A stretch of 64,000 nt of DNA, taken from NCBI RefSeq assembly GCF_006088715.1, contig NZ_CP030771.1, positions 6,281,501 to 6,345,500 of the forward strand, in the 5' to 3' direction. Position 1 is the first letter of the stretch. Each line of letters begins with the position of its first letter. Positions 9,298-17,618 of this stretch are shown in pieces. The notes below the pieces were generated by a model, which did no database searches, was not told the origin of the DNA, and saw only the letters and a program-made list of their open reading frames with translations. The translations under genes and the position numbers were made by a program. This DNA comes from Streptomyces sp. YIM 121038 (GTDB taxonomy: Bacteria > Actinomycetota > Actinomycetes > Streptomycetales > Streptomycetaceae).

Positions 9298-10008
9298 GTG
9301 ACGCACAGTGAGACCCACAGCGAAGTCGTCGAGACCGACGCCGGGACCGCCCGGATCACCTGGCACCCCGCCGAGCGGCCCCGGGCCGTCCTGGCCGTCG
9401 GCCACGGGGCGGGCGGCGGCATCGAGGCCCGCGACCTCCAGGCCATCGCCGCCGTCCTGCCCGCGCACGGCGTGACCGTCGCCCTGGTGGAGCAGCCCTG
9501 GCGGGTCGCGGGCAAGAAGGTGGCGCCCGCGCCGAAGACGCTCGACACCGGGTGGCGCGGCCTGTGGCCCGCCCTCGCGAAGCCCGGCCTGCCGGTGATC
9601 GCGGGCGGTCGCAGCGCCGGGGCCCGCGTGGCCTGCCGCACGGCCACCGAGCTCGGCGCGGCCGCCGTGCTCGCGCTGAGCTTCCCGCTGCACCCGCCGG
9701 GCAGGCCGGAGAGGTCCCGCGCCGACGAGCTGCTCGGCGCCGGGGTGCCGACGCTCGTGGTGCAGGGCGGCAACGACCCCTTCGGCAAGCCCGCGGAATT
9801 CCCCGGTATCGAGGGGGGCCGCGCGCGGCGCGACGGGACAAGGGCGGTGGTGGGAGACGGGTGGGCGTACGACCTCGTCGAGGTTCCCTTCGGCGACCAC
9901 TCCTTCGCCGTGCCCAAGCGGGCGGACATCGGCCAGGAGGAGGCTGTGAAGCGGATCACGGACGCCGTCGTCGCCTGGACGGCCGCTACGGGAATGTTGA
10001 GCGCGTGA
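9298..10008 (+). CDS. alpha/beta-hydrolase of the KANL3/Tex30 type
   Basis: The 236-residue protein has the hydrolase fold: oxyanion region [10 protein letters not shown], nucleophile elbow GGRSAGAR (Ser), an acidic residue after QGGNDPFG and the terminal histidine in GDHSF. The substrate is unknown. It starts at a GTG one base after the YedK stop, implying translational coupling. Its last 20 bases contain the SigR-type promoter that drives the downstream sigma gene. Confidence 0.8.
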   Translation: MTHSETHSEVVETDAGTARITWHPAERPRAVLAVGHGAGGGIEARDLQAIAAVLPAHGVTVALVEQPWRVAGKKVAPAPKTLDTGWRGLWPALAKPGLPVIAGGRSAGARVACRTATELGAAAVLALSFPLHPPGRPERSRADELLGAGVPTLVVQGGNDPFGKPAEFPGIEGGRARRDGTRAVVGDGWAYDLVEVPFGDHSFAVPKRADIGQEEAVKRITDAVVAWTAATGMLSA

Positions 10009-10016
10009 CCTCTGTT
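9990..10016 (+). promoter_or_regulatory. SigR-dependent autoregulatory promoter (sigRp2-like)
   Basis: GGGAAT (9990-9995) and GTT (10014-10016) are separated by 18 bp, matching the known SigR consensus GGAAT-N18-GTT. The box lies in the 3' end of the upstream hydrolase gene, about 50 bp before the ATG of the extended SigR form. This is the expected positive feedback loop of the thiol-stress response. Confidence 0.85.
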
Positions 10017-10064
10017 GTCGCGAACAGACCGCAAACAGTGTTCGTAGAAGAGGGGGCCGCCCGC

Positions 10065-10913
10065 ATGGGATCGACCATCTGCCCGAACCGCTCCAAGTCC
10101 TCTGACCTGGAGTGGAGCGTGCTGAGCGCGCCCAAGGCGACCCCTATTCGAGCGGCGGGCAAAGCGGGTCGTCGTCTATCCTCCGAAACCAGTGGGACCG
10201 GCTACGGCCCCACCACGTCGTTGGAGGAGGTGGGTCCGGTCACTGGGACCGACGCAGGCACTGAGCACGGTCACTCCGAGCAGCCGGAGCGTTCCGGCAA
10301 GGACGCCGAGACGGCCGCGGAGCGCACGGCCCGCTTCGAGCGGGACGCGCTGATGTTCCTCGACCAGATGTATTCGGCCGCGCTGCGTATGACGCGCAAT
10401 CCCGCGGACGCGGAGGACCTGGTCCAGGAGACCTACGCGAAGGCGTACGCGTCGTTCCACCAGTTCCGCGAGGGCACCAACCTCAAGGCCTGGCTGTACC
10501 GCATCCTCACGAACACGTTCATCAACTCGTACCGCAAGAAGCAGCGCGAGCCCCAGCGCAGTGCCGCCGAGGAGATCGAGGACTGGCAGCTGGCGCGCGC
10601 CGAGTCGCACATGTCCACCGGACTGCGCTCGGCCGAGTCGCAGGCGCTCGACCACCTGCCGGACTCCGACGTGAAGAACGCGCTCCAGGCGATCCCGGAG
10701 GAATTCCGCATCGCCGTGTATCTGGCGGACGTGGAGGGCTTTGCGTACAAGGAGATCGCGGACATCATGGGTACACCCATCGGTACGGTGATGTCCCGTC
10801 TCCACCGGGGCCGCCGCCAACTCCGCGGCATGCTCGAGGACTACGCGCGTGACCGCGGCCTGGTCCCGGCCGGTGCCGGAGACTCGAACGAAGCGAAAGG
10901 CTCGGGCTCATGA
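10065..10913 (+). other. sigR: alternative long reading of sigR (SigR' isoform)
   Basis: An in-frame ATG at 10065 lies exactly 55 codons upstream of the GTG start of SigR. In S. coelicolor a stress-induced, protease-sensitive SigR' isoform carries an N-terminal extension of about 55 residues translated from the SigR-dependent transcript. Here the ATG lies just downstream of the SigR-type promoter, so the same negative feedback device is probably conserved. The extension begins [17 protein letters not shown] and has no domain of its own. Confidence 0.7.
10230..10913 (+). CDS. sigR: ECF sigma factor SigR (thiol-oxidative stress)
   Basis: The 227-residue ECF sigma factor directs transcription of thioredoxin, mycothiol and protein-quality genes after disulfide stress. 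Region 2 is at [19 protein letters not shown] and [16 protein letters not shown]; region 4 is at [20 protein letters not shown] and [15 protein letters not shown]. The length equals that of S. coelicolor SigR when the GTG at 10230 is used; this GTG directly follows GGAGGAG. The stop overlaps the rsrA ATG by four bases (ATGA), coupling sigma and anti-sigma synthesis. Confidence 0.95.
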   Translation: MGPVTGTDAGTEHGHSEQPERSGKDAETAAERTARFERDALMFLDQMYSAALRMTRNPADAEDLVQETYAKAYASFHQFREGTNLKAWLYRILTNTFINSYRKKQREPQRSAAEEIEDWQLARAESHMSTGLRSAESQALDHLPDSDVKNALQAIPEEFRIAVYLADVEGFAYKEIADIMGTPIGTVMSRLHRGRRQLRGMLEDYARDRGLVPAGAGDSNEAKGSGS

Positions 10914-11209
10914 GCTGCGGAGAGCCGCACGAGACTGACTGCAGTGAGGTCCTGGACCACCTCTATGAGTTCCTGGACCGGGAGATGCCGGACAGCGACT
11001 GCACCAAGTTCGAGACGCACTTCGAGGAGTGCTCCCCGTGCCTGGAGAAGTACGGCCTCGAACAGGCGGTGAAGAAGCTCGTCAAGCGCTGCTGCGGCCA
11101 TGACGACGTACCCGCCGACCTGCGGGCGAAGGTCATGGGCCGGATCGACCTGATCCGCTCCGGGCAGGCCGTTCCGGACGAGGGCGTGGATCTGGCGCCC
11201 GGCTCCTGA
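10910..11209 (+). CDS. rsrA: zinc redox anti-sigma factor RsrA
   Basis: The 99-residue ZAS protein binds and inhibits SigR when reduced and releases it on disulfide formation. All seven cysteines known for S. coelicolor RsrA are present at the same positions: 3, 11, 31, 41, 44, 61 and 62, with His37 in the H-x3-C-x2-C zinc motif (HFEECSPC). The start overlaps the sigR stop. Confidence 0.96.
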   Translation: MSCGEPHETDCSEVLDHLYEFLDREMPDSDCTKFETHFEECSPCLEKYGLEQAVKKLVKRCCGHDDVPADLRAKVMGRIDLIRSGQAVPDEGVDLAPGS

Positions 11210-11212
11210 GCG

Positions 11213-11278
11213 GAGGCGCCCCGCGGGTTCCTGGGGGGCGGTGCCCCGCGGGTTCCTGAGCGGAGGTGCTCCGCGGCC
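11213..11278. repeat. short degenerate tandem repeat after rsrA
   Basis: Three copies of a roughly 23-26-bp unit built on GGAGGCGCCCCGCGGGTTCC follow the rsrA stop. The units can fold back on each other because CCGCGG is self-complementary. It may act as a terminator or be a replication-slippage product. Confidence 0.5.
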
Positions 11279-11427
11279 CCCGAAGGGCCGCTGTTCACCC
11301 GCTAGTTGAACGTTTCTCTCTGTTTCTTCTGGGGTTTCTCACTCGAAGGTGCTAATTCGCGCCCGCGCCCGCCGAGGCGGTCGGGGCCCGTTCTACTCTC
11401 CCGACCTGGATCGGGAGGAGAACCCCT

Positions 11428-12825
11428 ATGCGGTCGGTGCCGGTGTGGGCCCGAGGCTACGTCCTGTGCGCCGCGCTCGGCGGGGCCGTCTGCGCGGCGC
11501 CCGCGTTCGGCCCCGGCACGCCATGGACCGTCGTCGGGCTGCTCGCCCTGCTGCACGCGGCCGGGGAGCGCACCGTCGTCCGCGGCGGCCCGGCCGTACC
11601 CGCCTTCTACCCGGTGCTGCTCGCCGCGGTGTTCCTGCTGCCGCCCGCCGCGGCCGCGCTCGTCGCCGTCCCCGGCGCCCTGCTCGCCCGCGTCCCCCGG
11701 CGCCCCCGGGGCCTTCGCCGCCTCTGGCGAGGCGCCCAGCCGGCCCTCGCCGCCTGGTCCTCGGGGTGGACGTACGCCGTGCTCGGCGGTCCCGGCGCGG
11801 CCTCGGCGCCGCCCGACTTCCCCGCCGTGCTGCTGCCCGCGGCGGTCGCCGTGCTCTGCTTCGCCGCGGTCGTCGCCGCCCTCGACGGCGGCATCCTGAT
11901 GGCGGCGGAGCGGGTGCCGCCGCGGCACGCCTGGCGCGGACTGCTGCCGGGCTCGCTCGCGCCCGTCGCCGTGCACGGCCTGGCCGGGGTGATGATGGCG
12001 GTCCTCTGGAACAGCCGGTACGGCCCGCCGGCCGCGCTGCTCGTGCTGCTCCCGATGGGCGTCTCGTGCTGGGTGTTCGCCCAGTACCACCGCGAGCGCG
12101 CCGCGCACCAGGCCACCATCCGCGCGCTCGTGCAGGCCGTCGACATCAAGGACCGCTACACCCGGGGCCACAGCGAGCGGGTCGGCCGCGCCTCCGTGCT
12201 GATCGCCCGCGAGCTGGGCATGGACGACCGGCGCGTGGAGCTGCTCCGCTTCGCCGGGATCCTGCACGACGTGGGCAAGCTCGGCGTCCCCACCCGGCTC
12301 CTTCGCAAGGAGGGGCCGCTGACCCCGCAGGAGCGGCGCGTGATCGAGCTGCACCCCGAGTACGGCCACGAGATGGTGCGCGGCATCGGCTTCCTCGGGG
12401 AGGCCAGGGCGGCGATCCTGCACCACCACGAGCGCATCGACGGCAGCGGCTACCCCTATGGCCTGATGGGTCGTCAAATCCCGGAGTGCGCCCGGGTGGT
12501 GGCCGTCGCCGACGCCTTCGACGCCATGACGTCCTCGCGCTCCTACCGCCGGGCACGACCGGTCGAGGCCGCCGTCGCCGAACTGCGCAGATGCGCCGGG
12601 GCCCAGTTCGACCCGGCCATGGTCGGCGCCCTCGCGCGGGCCCTCGACCGGTGCGGATGGGACGCGGAGGTCACGGCCGGGGGCGGCGGAAACGCTTCAC
12701 CGGGCGAGCCGCGTGAGCCGCGCGGGCCGCGTGAGCCCGGCCTGCCGGTGGAGCCGAGCGTGCCGGGCCCGGTCGGCGGTGTGGCGTCCGGCGCCCCCGC
12801 GGCCCGCGGCCCGGCCGCCCGGTGA
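11428..12825 (+). CDS. membrane HD-GYP domain protein
   Basis: The 465-residue protein has an N-terminal block of about six to seven hydrophobic segments (1-220) and a C-terminal HD-GYP domain. Key residues are the HD dyad in GILHDVGKLGVP (280-281) and HHHERIDGSGYPYG (332-345), so metal binding looks intact. HD-GYP proteins hydrolyse cyclic dinucleotides, but in streptomycetes the substrate of this family is not settled. A proline/glycine-rich tail (about 415-465) is probably disordered. The ATG follows GGGAGGAG. The stop overlaps the next gene's GTG (GTGA). Confidence 0.85.
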   Translation: MRSVPVWARGYVLCAALGGAVCAAPAFGPGTPWTVVGLLALLHAAGERTVVRGGPAVPAFYPVLLAAVFLLPPAAAALVAVPGALLARVPRRPRGLRRLWRGAQPALAAWSSGWTYAVLGGPGAASAPPDFPAVLLPAAVAVLCFAAVVAALDGGILMAAERVPPRHAWRGLLPGSLAPVAVHGLAGVMMAVLWNSRYGPPAALLVLLPMGVSCWVFAQYHRERAAHQATIRALVQAVDIKDRYTRGHSERVGRASVLIARELGMDDRRVELLRFAGILHDVGKLGVPTRLLRKEGPLTPQERRVIELHPEYGHEMVRGIGFLGEARAAILHHHERIDGSGYPYGLMGRQIPECARVVAVADAFDAMTSSRSYRRARPVEAAVAELRRCAGAQFDPAMVGALARALDRCGWDAEVTAGGGGNASPGEPREPRGPREPGLPVEPSVPGPVGGVASGAPAARGPAAR

Positions 12826-14078
12826 CGCGCGAGCCCGCGGGGCGGCTCGCCGCAGCGATGGCCGCCGCGCTCCGCGGCGCCGCCCTCCTCACCGCGCTCG
12901 CCGCGCTCGGGGCCACGCTCTGGCGCGGCGTCGAGGAGCCCGGGACCGCCCTCGCCTTCGGCGCGCTCATCGCCGTGGGCGACCTGGCCCGGTGGGGGAG
13001 CGGCGGCGAGCGGGAGCCCGCGCCCCTGGGGGCCGCGGGCGCGCTGGCGTACGCCCTGCTGGGGGAGAGCGGCGGGCGGGCGACCCACCATGGGGTCCTC
13101 CAGGTGGTCGCCGTGGTCGTGGCGGCGGGGCTCGTCGGCGCCGTGCCGCACGTCGCGCTCGGGCGCGGGCCCGCGCCCGACGCCCTGGCCCGGCGCGTGC
13201 TCACCGTCGCGTTCGCCGCCGTGTGCTTCCAGCCGCTGTACAACTCGGGCCGCCTACAGGCCCTGGCGGGCTACGGCAGCTGGTACGCCCTCGTCGTCGT
13301 GGCCCTGCTCGCGCTCACCGCGCTGTGCGACGCCGTGCTCGCGGCGGCCCTGGCGCACGCCCGCCGGGGGTGGCCGTTCGGGCCGCTGCTCCGCGACGAG
13401 CTGCGGCGCATGCCCGGCATCGGCTCCGCCGTGTGCGCCACGGGGGCCGTGATGGCGCTCGCCGTCGCCGTGGCGGGGCTGTGGGCGCTGCCGGTGCTCA
13501 GCTGCCCGCTGCTGCTCACCCAGCTGGCCGTCCGCCGCTACGCCGCCGTGCGGGCCACCTACCGGCAGACCATCGCCTCGCTGGCCCGCGCCACCGAGAT
13601 CGCCGGGTACACCCCCGCGGGGCACGCCAGACGCGTCGCGGACCTCAGCCGGGCCATGGGGCGTGAGCTGGGGCTCTGTGGAGCGGACCTCACCGTCCTC
13701 GAGTACGCGGCGCTGATGCACGACATCGGGCAGCTCTCCCTGGTCGACCCCGTGCCCGCGGGCGCCACCGCCCGCCTGCCCGCCACCGAGCAGCGGCGCA
13801 TCGCCCTGCTCGGCGGGGCCGTGGTCCGGCAGACCGGGGTGGCCGCCGACGTCGCCGTCGTCGTGGAGCGCCAGGCCGATCCGTACCGCGAGCAGCCGCT
13901 CACCGCCCGTATCGTGCGGACCGCGAACGCATACGACGAGATGGCACGGGAACACGGGCCCCAAGGACCACTGGCCGCCCTGGAGCGGCTGCGGCTCGGG
14001 ACCGGGCGCGAGTACCAGACAGAGGTGGTCGAGGCCCTGGCCCGGGCCCTGGCGGGGGCGCCCCGCCGGGCCCGTTAG
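12822..14078 (+). CDS. membrane protein with a degenerate HD-GYP domain
   Basis: The 418-residue protein is paralogous in layout to the gene before it: membrane segments over residues 1-240 and then an HD-like domain. The HD dyad survives (ALMHDIGQLSLV, about 300-301), but the HHERxDGxGYP part is replaced by VVVERQADPYREQPL, so the second metal cluster and GYP loop are lost. It is probably a catalytically weak or regulatory partner of the upstream protein, to which it is translationally coupled by a GTGA overlap. Confidence 0.8.
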   Translation: MTREPAGRLAAAMAAALRGAALLTALAALGATLWRGVEEPGTALAFGALIAVGDLARWGSGGEREPAPLGAAGALAYALLGESGGRATHHGVLQVVAVVVAAGLVGAVPHVALGRGPAPDALARRVLTVAFAAVCFQPLYNSGRLQALAGYGSWYALVVVALLALTALCDAVLAAALAHARRGWPFGPLLRDELRRMPGIGSAVCATGAVMALAVAVAGLWALPVLSCPLLLTQLAVRRYAAVRATYRQTIASLARATEIAGYTPAGHARRVADLSRAMGRELGLCGADLTVLEYAALMHDIGQLSLVDPVPAGATARLPATEQRRIALLGGAVVRQTGVAADVAVVVERQADPYREQPLTARIVRTANAYDEMAREHGPQGPLAALERLRLGTGREYQTEVVEALARALAGAPRRAR

Positions 14079-14350
14079 CGCGCTGGGGGCACGGGTGCCC
14101 CGGCCGCCGACCGGTACGGCCCCTGACACGATCGGGGGGTCCGGCCGCGGCCCCGCCGAGGCGGCGGGGGGCGGGTCCCGGCCGCTCCGCGAAGGCGCCG
14201 GGGACGGGTCGTCTGACCTCGGGCCCCGCTGGGTAACCCATGGGTAATGAGCGGCCGTCCGACCGTACGTGGTTGGATGCGAAAGAGAAGCGGGGCCGCG
14301 CGGCAGCGCGGCGGCGGGGACATCCCGACAAGAGCTGGCAGGCGGGAATC

Positions 14351-15331
14351 GTGAGGATCTTCGGCAAGGGACGGCACCGGCCCTCCGCCTCCTGGCGGCA
14401 GGCCACCGACAGGGCGTTCACGCTCATCGGCGACGGTCGCTACGAGGACGCGGGCGCGCTCCTGACGCGCGCCGCCGATCTCGAACCCTGGCTTTCGGAG
14501 TCCTGGTTCAACCTCGCGCTGCTGCACAAGTTCCGGCACGACTGGGAGCAGGCGCGGGCCGCGGGCCTGCGGGCCGTGGCGCTGCTGGACCGCTCGGCGG
14601 GCGCCCCCGACTGGTGGAACGTGGGCATCGCGGCGACCGCCCTGCAGGACTGGCCGCTGGCGCGCAGGGCCTGGCAGGCGTACGGCCTCAAGGTGCCCGG
14701 CGGGGTCGCCGCGACGGGTGAGCCCGCGGGGATGGACCTGGGCAGTGCGGCCGTGCGGCTCTCGCCGGAGGGCGAGGCGGAGGTCGTCTGGGGCCGCAGG
14801 CTGGACCCGGCCCGCATGGAGGTGCTGTCGATTCCGCTGCCGTCCTCCGGGCGGCGCTGGGGCGAGGTCGTCCTGCACGACGGGGTGCCGCACGGCGAGC
14901 GGACCACGGCCGCCGGGCACGCGTACCCCGTCTTCGACGAGATCGAGCTGTGGGCGCCGTCGCCCGTGCCCACCTGGGTCGTCCTCCTGGAGGCCGCGAC
15001 CGAGGAGGACCGGGACGCCCTGGAGAAGCTCGCCGCCGACGCCGGTTTCGCCGCCGAGGACTGGTCGTCGTCCGTGCGGCTGCTCTGCCGGATGTGCTCG
15101 GAGTCGCGGATGCCCAGCGACGAGGGCGACGGGGAGCACCTGGACCCGCACGACCACAGCGAGCCGGGGCACCCCGGGCCGCTCGGCCACCGCAGCCCGG
15201 GAGCGCTGTGGGTCCCCGAGCGGGAGTGCGGCCTGGCCGCCCCCGCGGGGCTCGTGCGCGGCCTGCTCGACGGCTGGGTCGCCGACAGCCCGGACTCCCG
15301 GGCCTGGCGCGACCTCGAAGAGGTCTGCTAG
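14351..15331 (+). CDS. tetratricopeptide-repeat-like protein
   Basis: The 326-residue protein begins with helical repeats: RAFTLIGDGRYEDAGALLTR, LEPWLSESWFNLALLHKF and the following WEQARAAGLRAVALLDRS match the TPR pattern. A C-terminal segment carries a CRMCSES cysteine motif and a histidine/aspartate-rich stretch. The GTG at 14351 is preferred because conserved-looking sequence (RIFGKGRHRPSAS) starts there; an ATG at 14240 would add 37 basic residues. The function is unknown. It sits between the HD-domain pair and peptide deformylase, an order I recall as conserved in streptomycetes. Confidence 0.75.
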   Translation: MRIFGKGRHRPSASWRQATDRAFTLIGDGRYEDAGALLTRAADLEPWLSESWFNLALLHKFRHDWEQARAAGLRAVALLDRSAGAPDWWNVGIAATALQDWPLARRAWQAYGLKVPGGVAATGEPAGMDLGSAAVRLSPEGEAEVVWGRRLDPARMEVLSIPLPSSGRRWGEVVLHDGVPHGERTTAAGHAYPVFDEIELWAPSPVPTWVVLLEAATEEDRDALEKLAADAGFAAEDWSSSVRLLCRMCSESRMPSDEGDGEHLDPHDHSEPGHPGPLGHRSPGALWVPERECGLAAPAGLVRGLLDGWVADSPDSRAWRDLEEVC

Positions 15332-15427
15332 CCCCCCGGCGAGCGCCGGAGGCCGGTGCCCCGACGGGGAGCTGCCCGTACCCTGTACGGGCAGTACACG
15401 GACCCAGGAAGAAGGCATACGGCGGAC

Positions 15428-16078
15428 ATGGCGCAGGACACTGAGCAGAGTTACGCGGACGGAGTGCTCCCGGTCGACGACGAGGGCTTCGTCATCGACA
15501 CGGAAGACTGCGAGGAGCGGGAGACGGCTTACCGCGAGCGCGGCACGTCCCGGCCCATCACGGTCGTCGGCAATCCGGTGCTGCACAAGGAGTGCAAGGA
15601 CGTCACGGCCTTCGACGACGAGCTCGCGAAGCTGGTCGACGACATGTTCGCGAGCCAGCGCGTCGCCCAGGGCGTCGGTGTCGCCGCCAACCAGGTCGGC
15701 GTCGACCTGAAGGTCTTCGTGTACGACTGCATGGACGACGAGGGCGTGCGGCACGTGGGCGTCGTCTGCAACCCGGTCCTCCAGGAGCTGCCCGCGGACC
15801 GCCGCCGCCTGGACGACTCGGGCGAGGGCTGCCTGTCCGTGCCGACGGCGTACGCGCCGCTGGCCCGCCCCGACTACGCGGTCGTGACCGGTCAGGACGA
15901 GAAGGGCAACCCCATCAAGGTGCGCGGCACGGGCTACTTCGCCCGCTGCCTCCAGCACGAGACGGACCACCTGTACGGGTATCTGTACATCGACCGCCTC
16001 TCCAAGCGGGAGCGCAAGGACGCGCTGCGGCAGATGGCGGAGGGCACGCCGCGCTACCCCGTGGTGCCGAATGACTGA
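15428..16078 (+). CDS. def: peptide deformylase
   Basis: The 216-residue metalloenzyme removes the formyl group from nascent protein N-termini. All three motifs are present: [17 protein letters not shown] and QHETDHLYG (metal ligands Cys, His, His and catalytic Glu). An acidic N-terminal extension of about 45 residues precedes the catalytic core, typical of one of the actinobacterial paralogues. The ATG at 15428 is used. A strong terminator follows. Confidence 0.95.
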   Translation: MAQDTEQSYADGVLPVDDEGFVIDTEDCEERETAYRERGTSRPITVVGNPVLHKECKDVTAFDDELAKLVDDMFASQRVAQGVGVAANQVGVDLKVFVYDCMDDEGVRHVGVVCNPVLQELPADRRRLDDSGEGCLSVPTAYAPLARPDYAVVTGQDEKGNPIKVRGTGYFARCLQHETDHLYGYLYIDRLSKRERKDALRQMAEGTPRYPVVPND

Positions 16079-16120
16079 ACTGCGCCACGGCTGAGGCGCG
16101 CGGTGAGCGCGTGACGACAG

Positions 16121-16158
16121 CGGCCCCTGGTCGGGAGCACCCCACTGACCAGGGGCCG
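16121..16158. terminator. hairpin terminator after def
   Basis: A perfect 12-bp stem (16121-16132 with 16147-16158) and 14-base loop lie 42 bases after the def stop. Confidence 0.75.
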
Positions 16159-16505
16159 TTGGTGTACCCGCTCAGAACCGGACAGGACTAGCCCACGATC
16201 AGCCGCCCGTGATCCAGATTCAGTCACGTAAGGGGATGTTCTCGGCACGCTGGGGTAGTGAATGGCGCAAATGTGTTCCCTGAACGGTCAGTTGTGGTGC
16301 TGAATGGAAAGCGCGGGGATACGCAACGGCGCGCGCCCGGCACGGCAACAGGGGCGTGGGCCTCAGCGCGGTCGAGAGGGGTTTGTTCGTGCCTGCTTCC
16401 TCACACAGCACTTCACAGTCGGACTGGGCGACACGTGCCGCGGCACGCGTTCCGGCATATGCAGCGGAACGCGTCCCGAGGCAACGACAGAAGCCGTCCG
16501 AGTCG
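16159..16505. other. gene-free leader upstream of the sesquiterpene synthase
   Basis: These 347 bases contain no convincing gene. The terpene synthase frame stays open back to about 16356, but the residues there are not conserved in family members as I remember them, so the stretch is treated as leader. It must contain the cluster promoter; I see no strong vegetative promoter pair and name none. Confidence 0.4.
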
Positions 16506-17618
16506 ATGCACTCACCAGTTCGACAGGCGGTATCGGTGCCGCCCGCACTGGCCCTTCCGGTGGTGGAGTCGGAGTTTCCCCGGCATCTGCATCCGTATTG
16601 GCCAAAGCTTCAGGAGAAGTCCCGGGCGTGGCTCCTGGAAAAGCGCCTCATGCCCCCGGACAAGGTCGCGGCATATGCCGACAGCCTGTGCTACACGGAC
16701 TTGGTGGCCGGGTACTACATCGGGGCCCCCGATGCGCTGCTCGCCGCCATCGCGGACCTCAGCTCGTGGTTCTTCGGCTGGGACGACCGGCACGACCGGG
16801 ACGCGGTGCACGGCAGGACCGCGGGCTGGCGGCACCTGTGCGTCGGCCTGCACGAGACACTCCAGGACCCGCACGCGCAGCTGCACCACAAGGACCCCCT
16901 GGTCGCGGGGTTCGCAGACTGTGTCCTGAGGCTGTACGCGCACCTCGGGCCGCGGTGGAACGCGCGCTTCGCCCGGCACTTCCACCCGGTGATCGACGCC
17001 TACGACCACGAGTTCGGCAACCGCCGCACCGGGACGGTGCCGAGCGTCGAGGCGTACGTCGAGCTGCGCCGGCTCACCTTCGCGCACTGGGTCTGGATCG
17101 ACCTGCTCGAACCCACCGCGCGCCAGGAACTGCCGGACGCGGTGCGGAAACACCCCGCCTATCGCGCGGCGGCACTCGCGACCCAGGATTTCTCCGCCTG
17201 GTACAACGACCTCTGCTCGCTGCCGAAGGAATTGGCGGGAGACGAGGTGCACAACCTCGGAATTTCCCTCATCCACCATGAAGGTCTTTCGTTGCAGCAG
17301 GCGGTGGCGGAAGTGCACCGGCGCGTCAGTGACTGTGTAACTGATTTTCTCGCGGTGGAACCGGAAGTACTGGGTCTGGCGGATGAATTGATCGACGGCA
17401 GCGCGGCGGGCAGGAAGGCGAGTGCCGCGCTGCAATCCTGCGTCTTCAACATGCGGAACTGGTTCAGTTCCGTCTACTGGTTCCACCACGAATCCGGCAG
17501 ATATCGCGTCGACAACTGGGACGACCGATCCTTGCCCCCGTACGTGTCCGACGCTCCGGGACCCGAGCTCCCGGAATGTGAATTGGCAGGCCCCGAACTG
17601 GCAGGAGGCCAGGAATGA
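16506..17618 (+). CDS. cyc2: epi-isozizaene synthase (class I sesquiterpene cyclase)
   Basis: The 370-residue protein cyclises farnesyl diphosphate to the tricyclic hydrocarbon epi-isozizaene, the albaflavenone precursor. The aspartate-rich motif DDRHD (93-97) and the NSE motif NDLCSLPKE (234-242) supply the three magnesium sites; ELRRLTFAHW and the terminal NMRNWFSSVYWFHHESGRY agree closely with the S. coelicolor enzyme as I recall it. The ATG at 16506 gives a length near the known 361. No strong ribosome site is visible. The stop overlaps the P450 start (ATGA). Confidence 0.92.
   Translation: MHSPVRQAVSVPPALALPVVESEFPRHLHPYWPKLQEKSRAWLLEKRLMPPDKVAAYADSLCYTDLVAGYYIGAPDALLAAIADLSSWFFGWDDRHDRDAVHGRTAGWRHLCVGLHETLQDPHAQLHHKDPLVAGFADCVLRLYAHLGPRWNARFARHFHPVIDAYDHEFGNRRTGTVPSVEAYVELRRLTFAHWVWIDLLEPTARQELPDAVRKHPAYRAAALATQDFSAWYNDLCSLPKELAGDEVHNLGISLIHHEGLSLQQAVAEVHRRVSDCVTDFLAVEPEVLGLADELIDGSAAGRKASAALQSCVFNMRNWFSSVYWFHHESGRYRVDNWDDRSLPPYVSDAPGPELPECELAGPELAGGQE

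Noticed and set aside
7530..10034. Long minus-strand open frame upstream of and continuous with aroA
   Set aside because: It is antisense to the YedK, hydrolase and sigR leader genes, its sequence is low-complexity Arg/Ala/Pro, and aroA has its own ATG and ribosome site at 7529.
14240..14350. N-terminal extension of the TPR protein from ATG 14240
   Set aside because: The added residues are basic and unlike the following sequence, and the GTG at 14351 has a better context. The longer start cannot be fully excluded.
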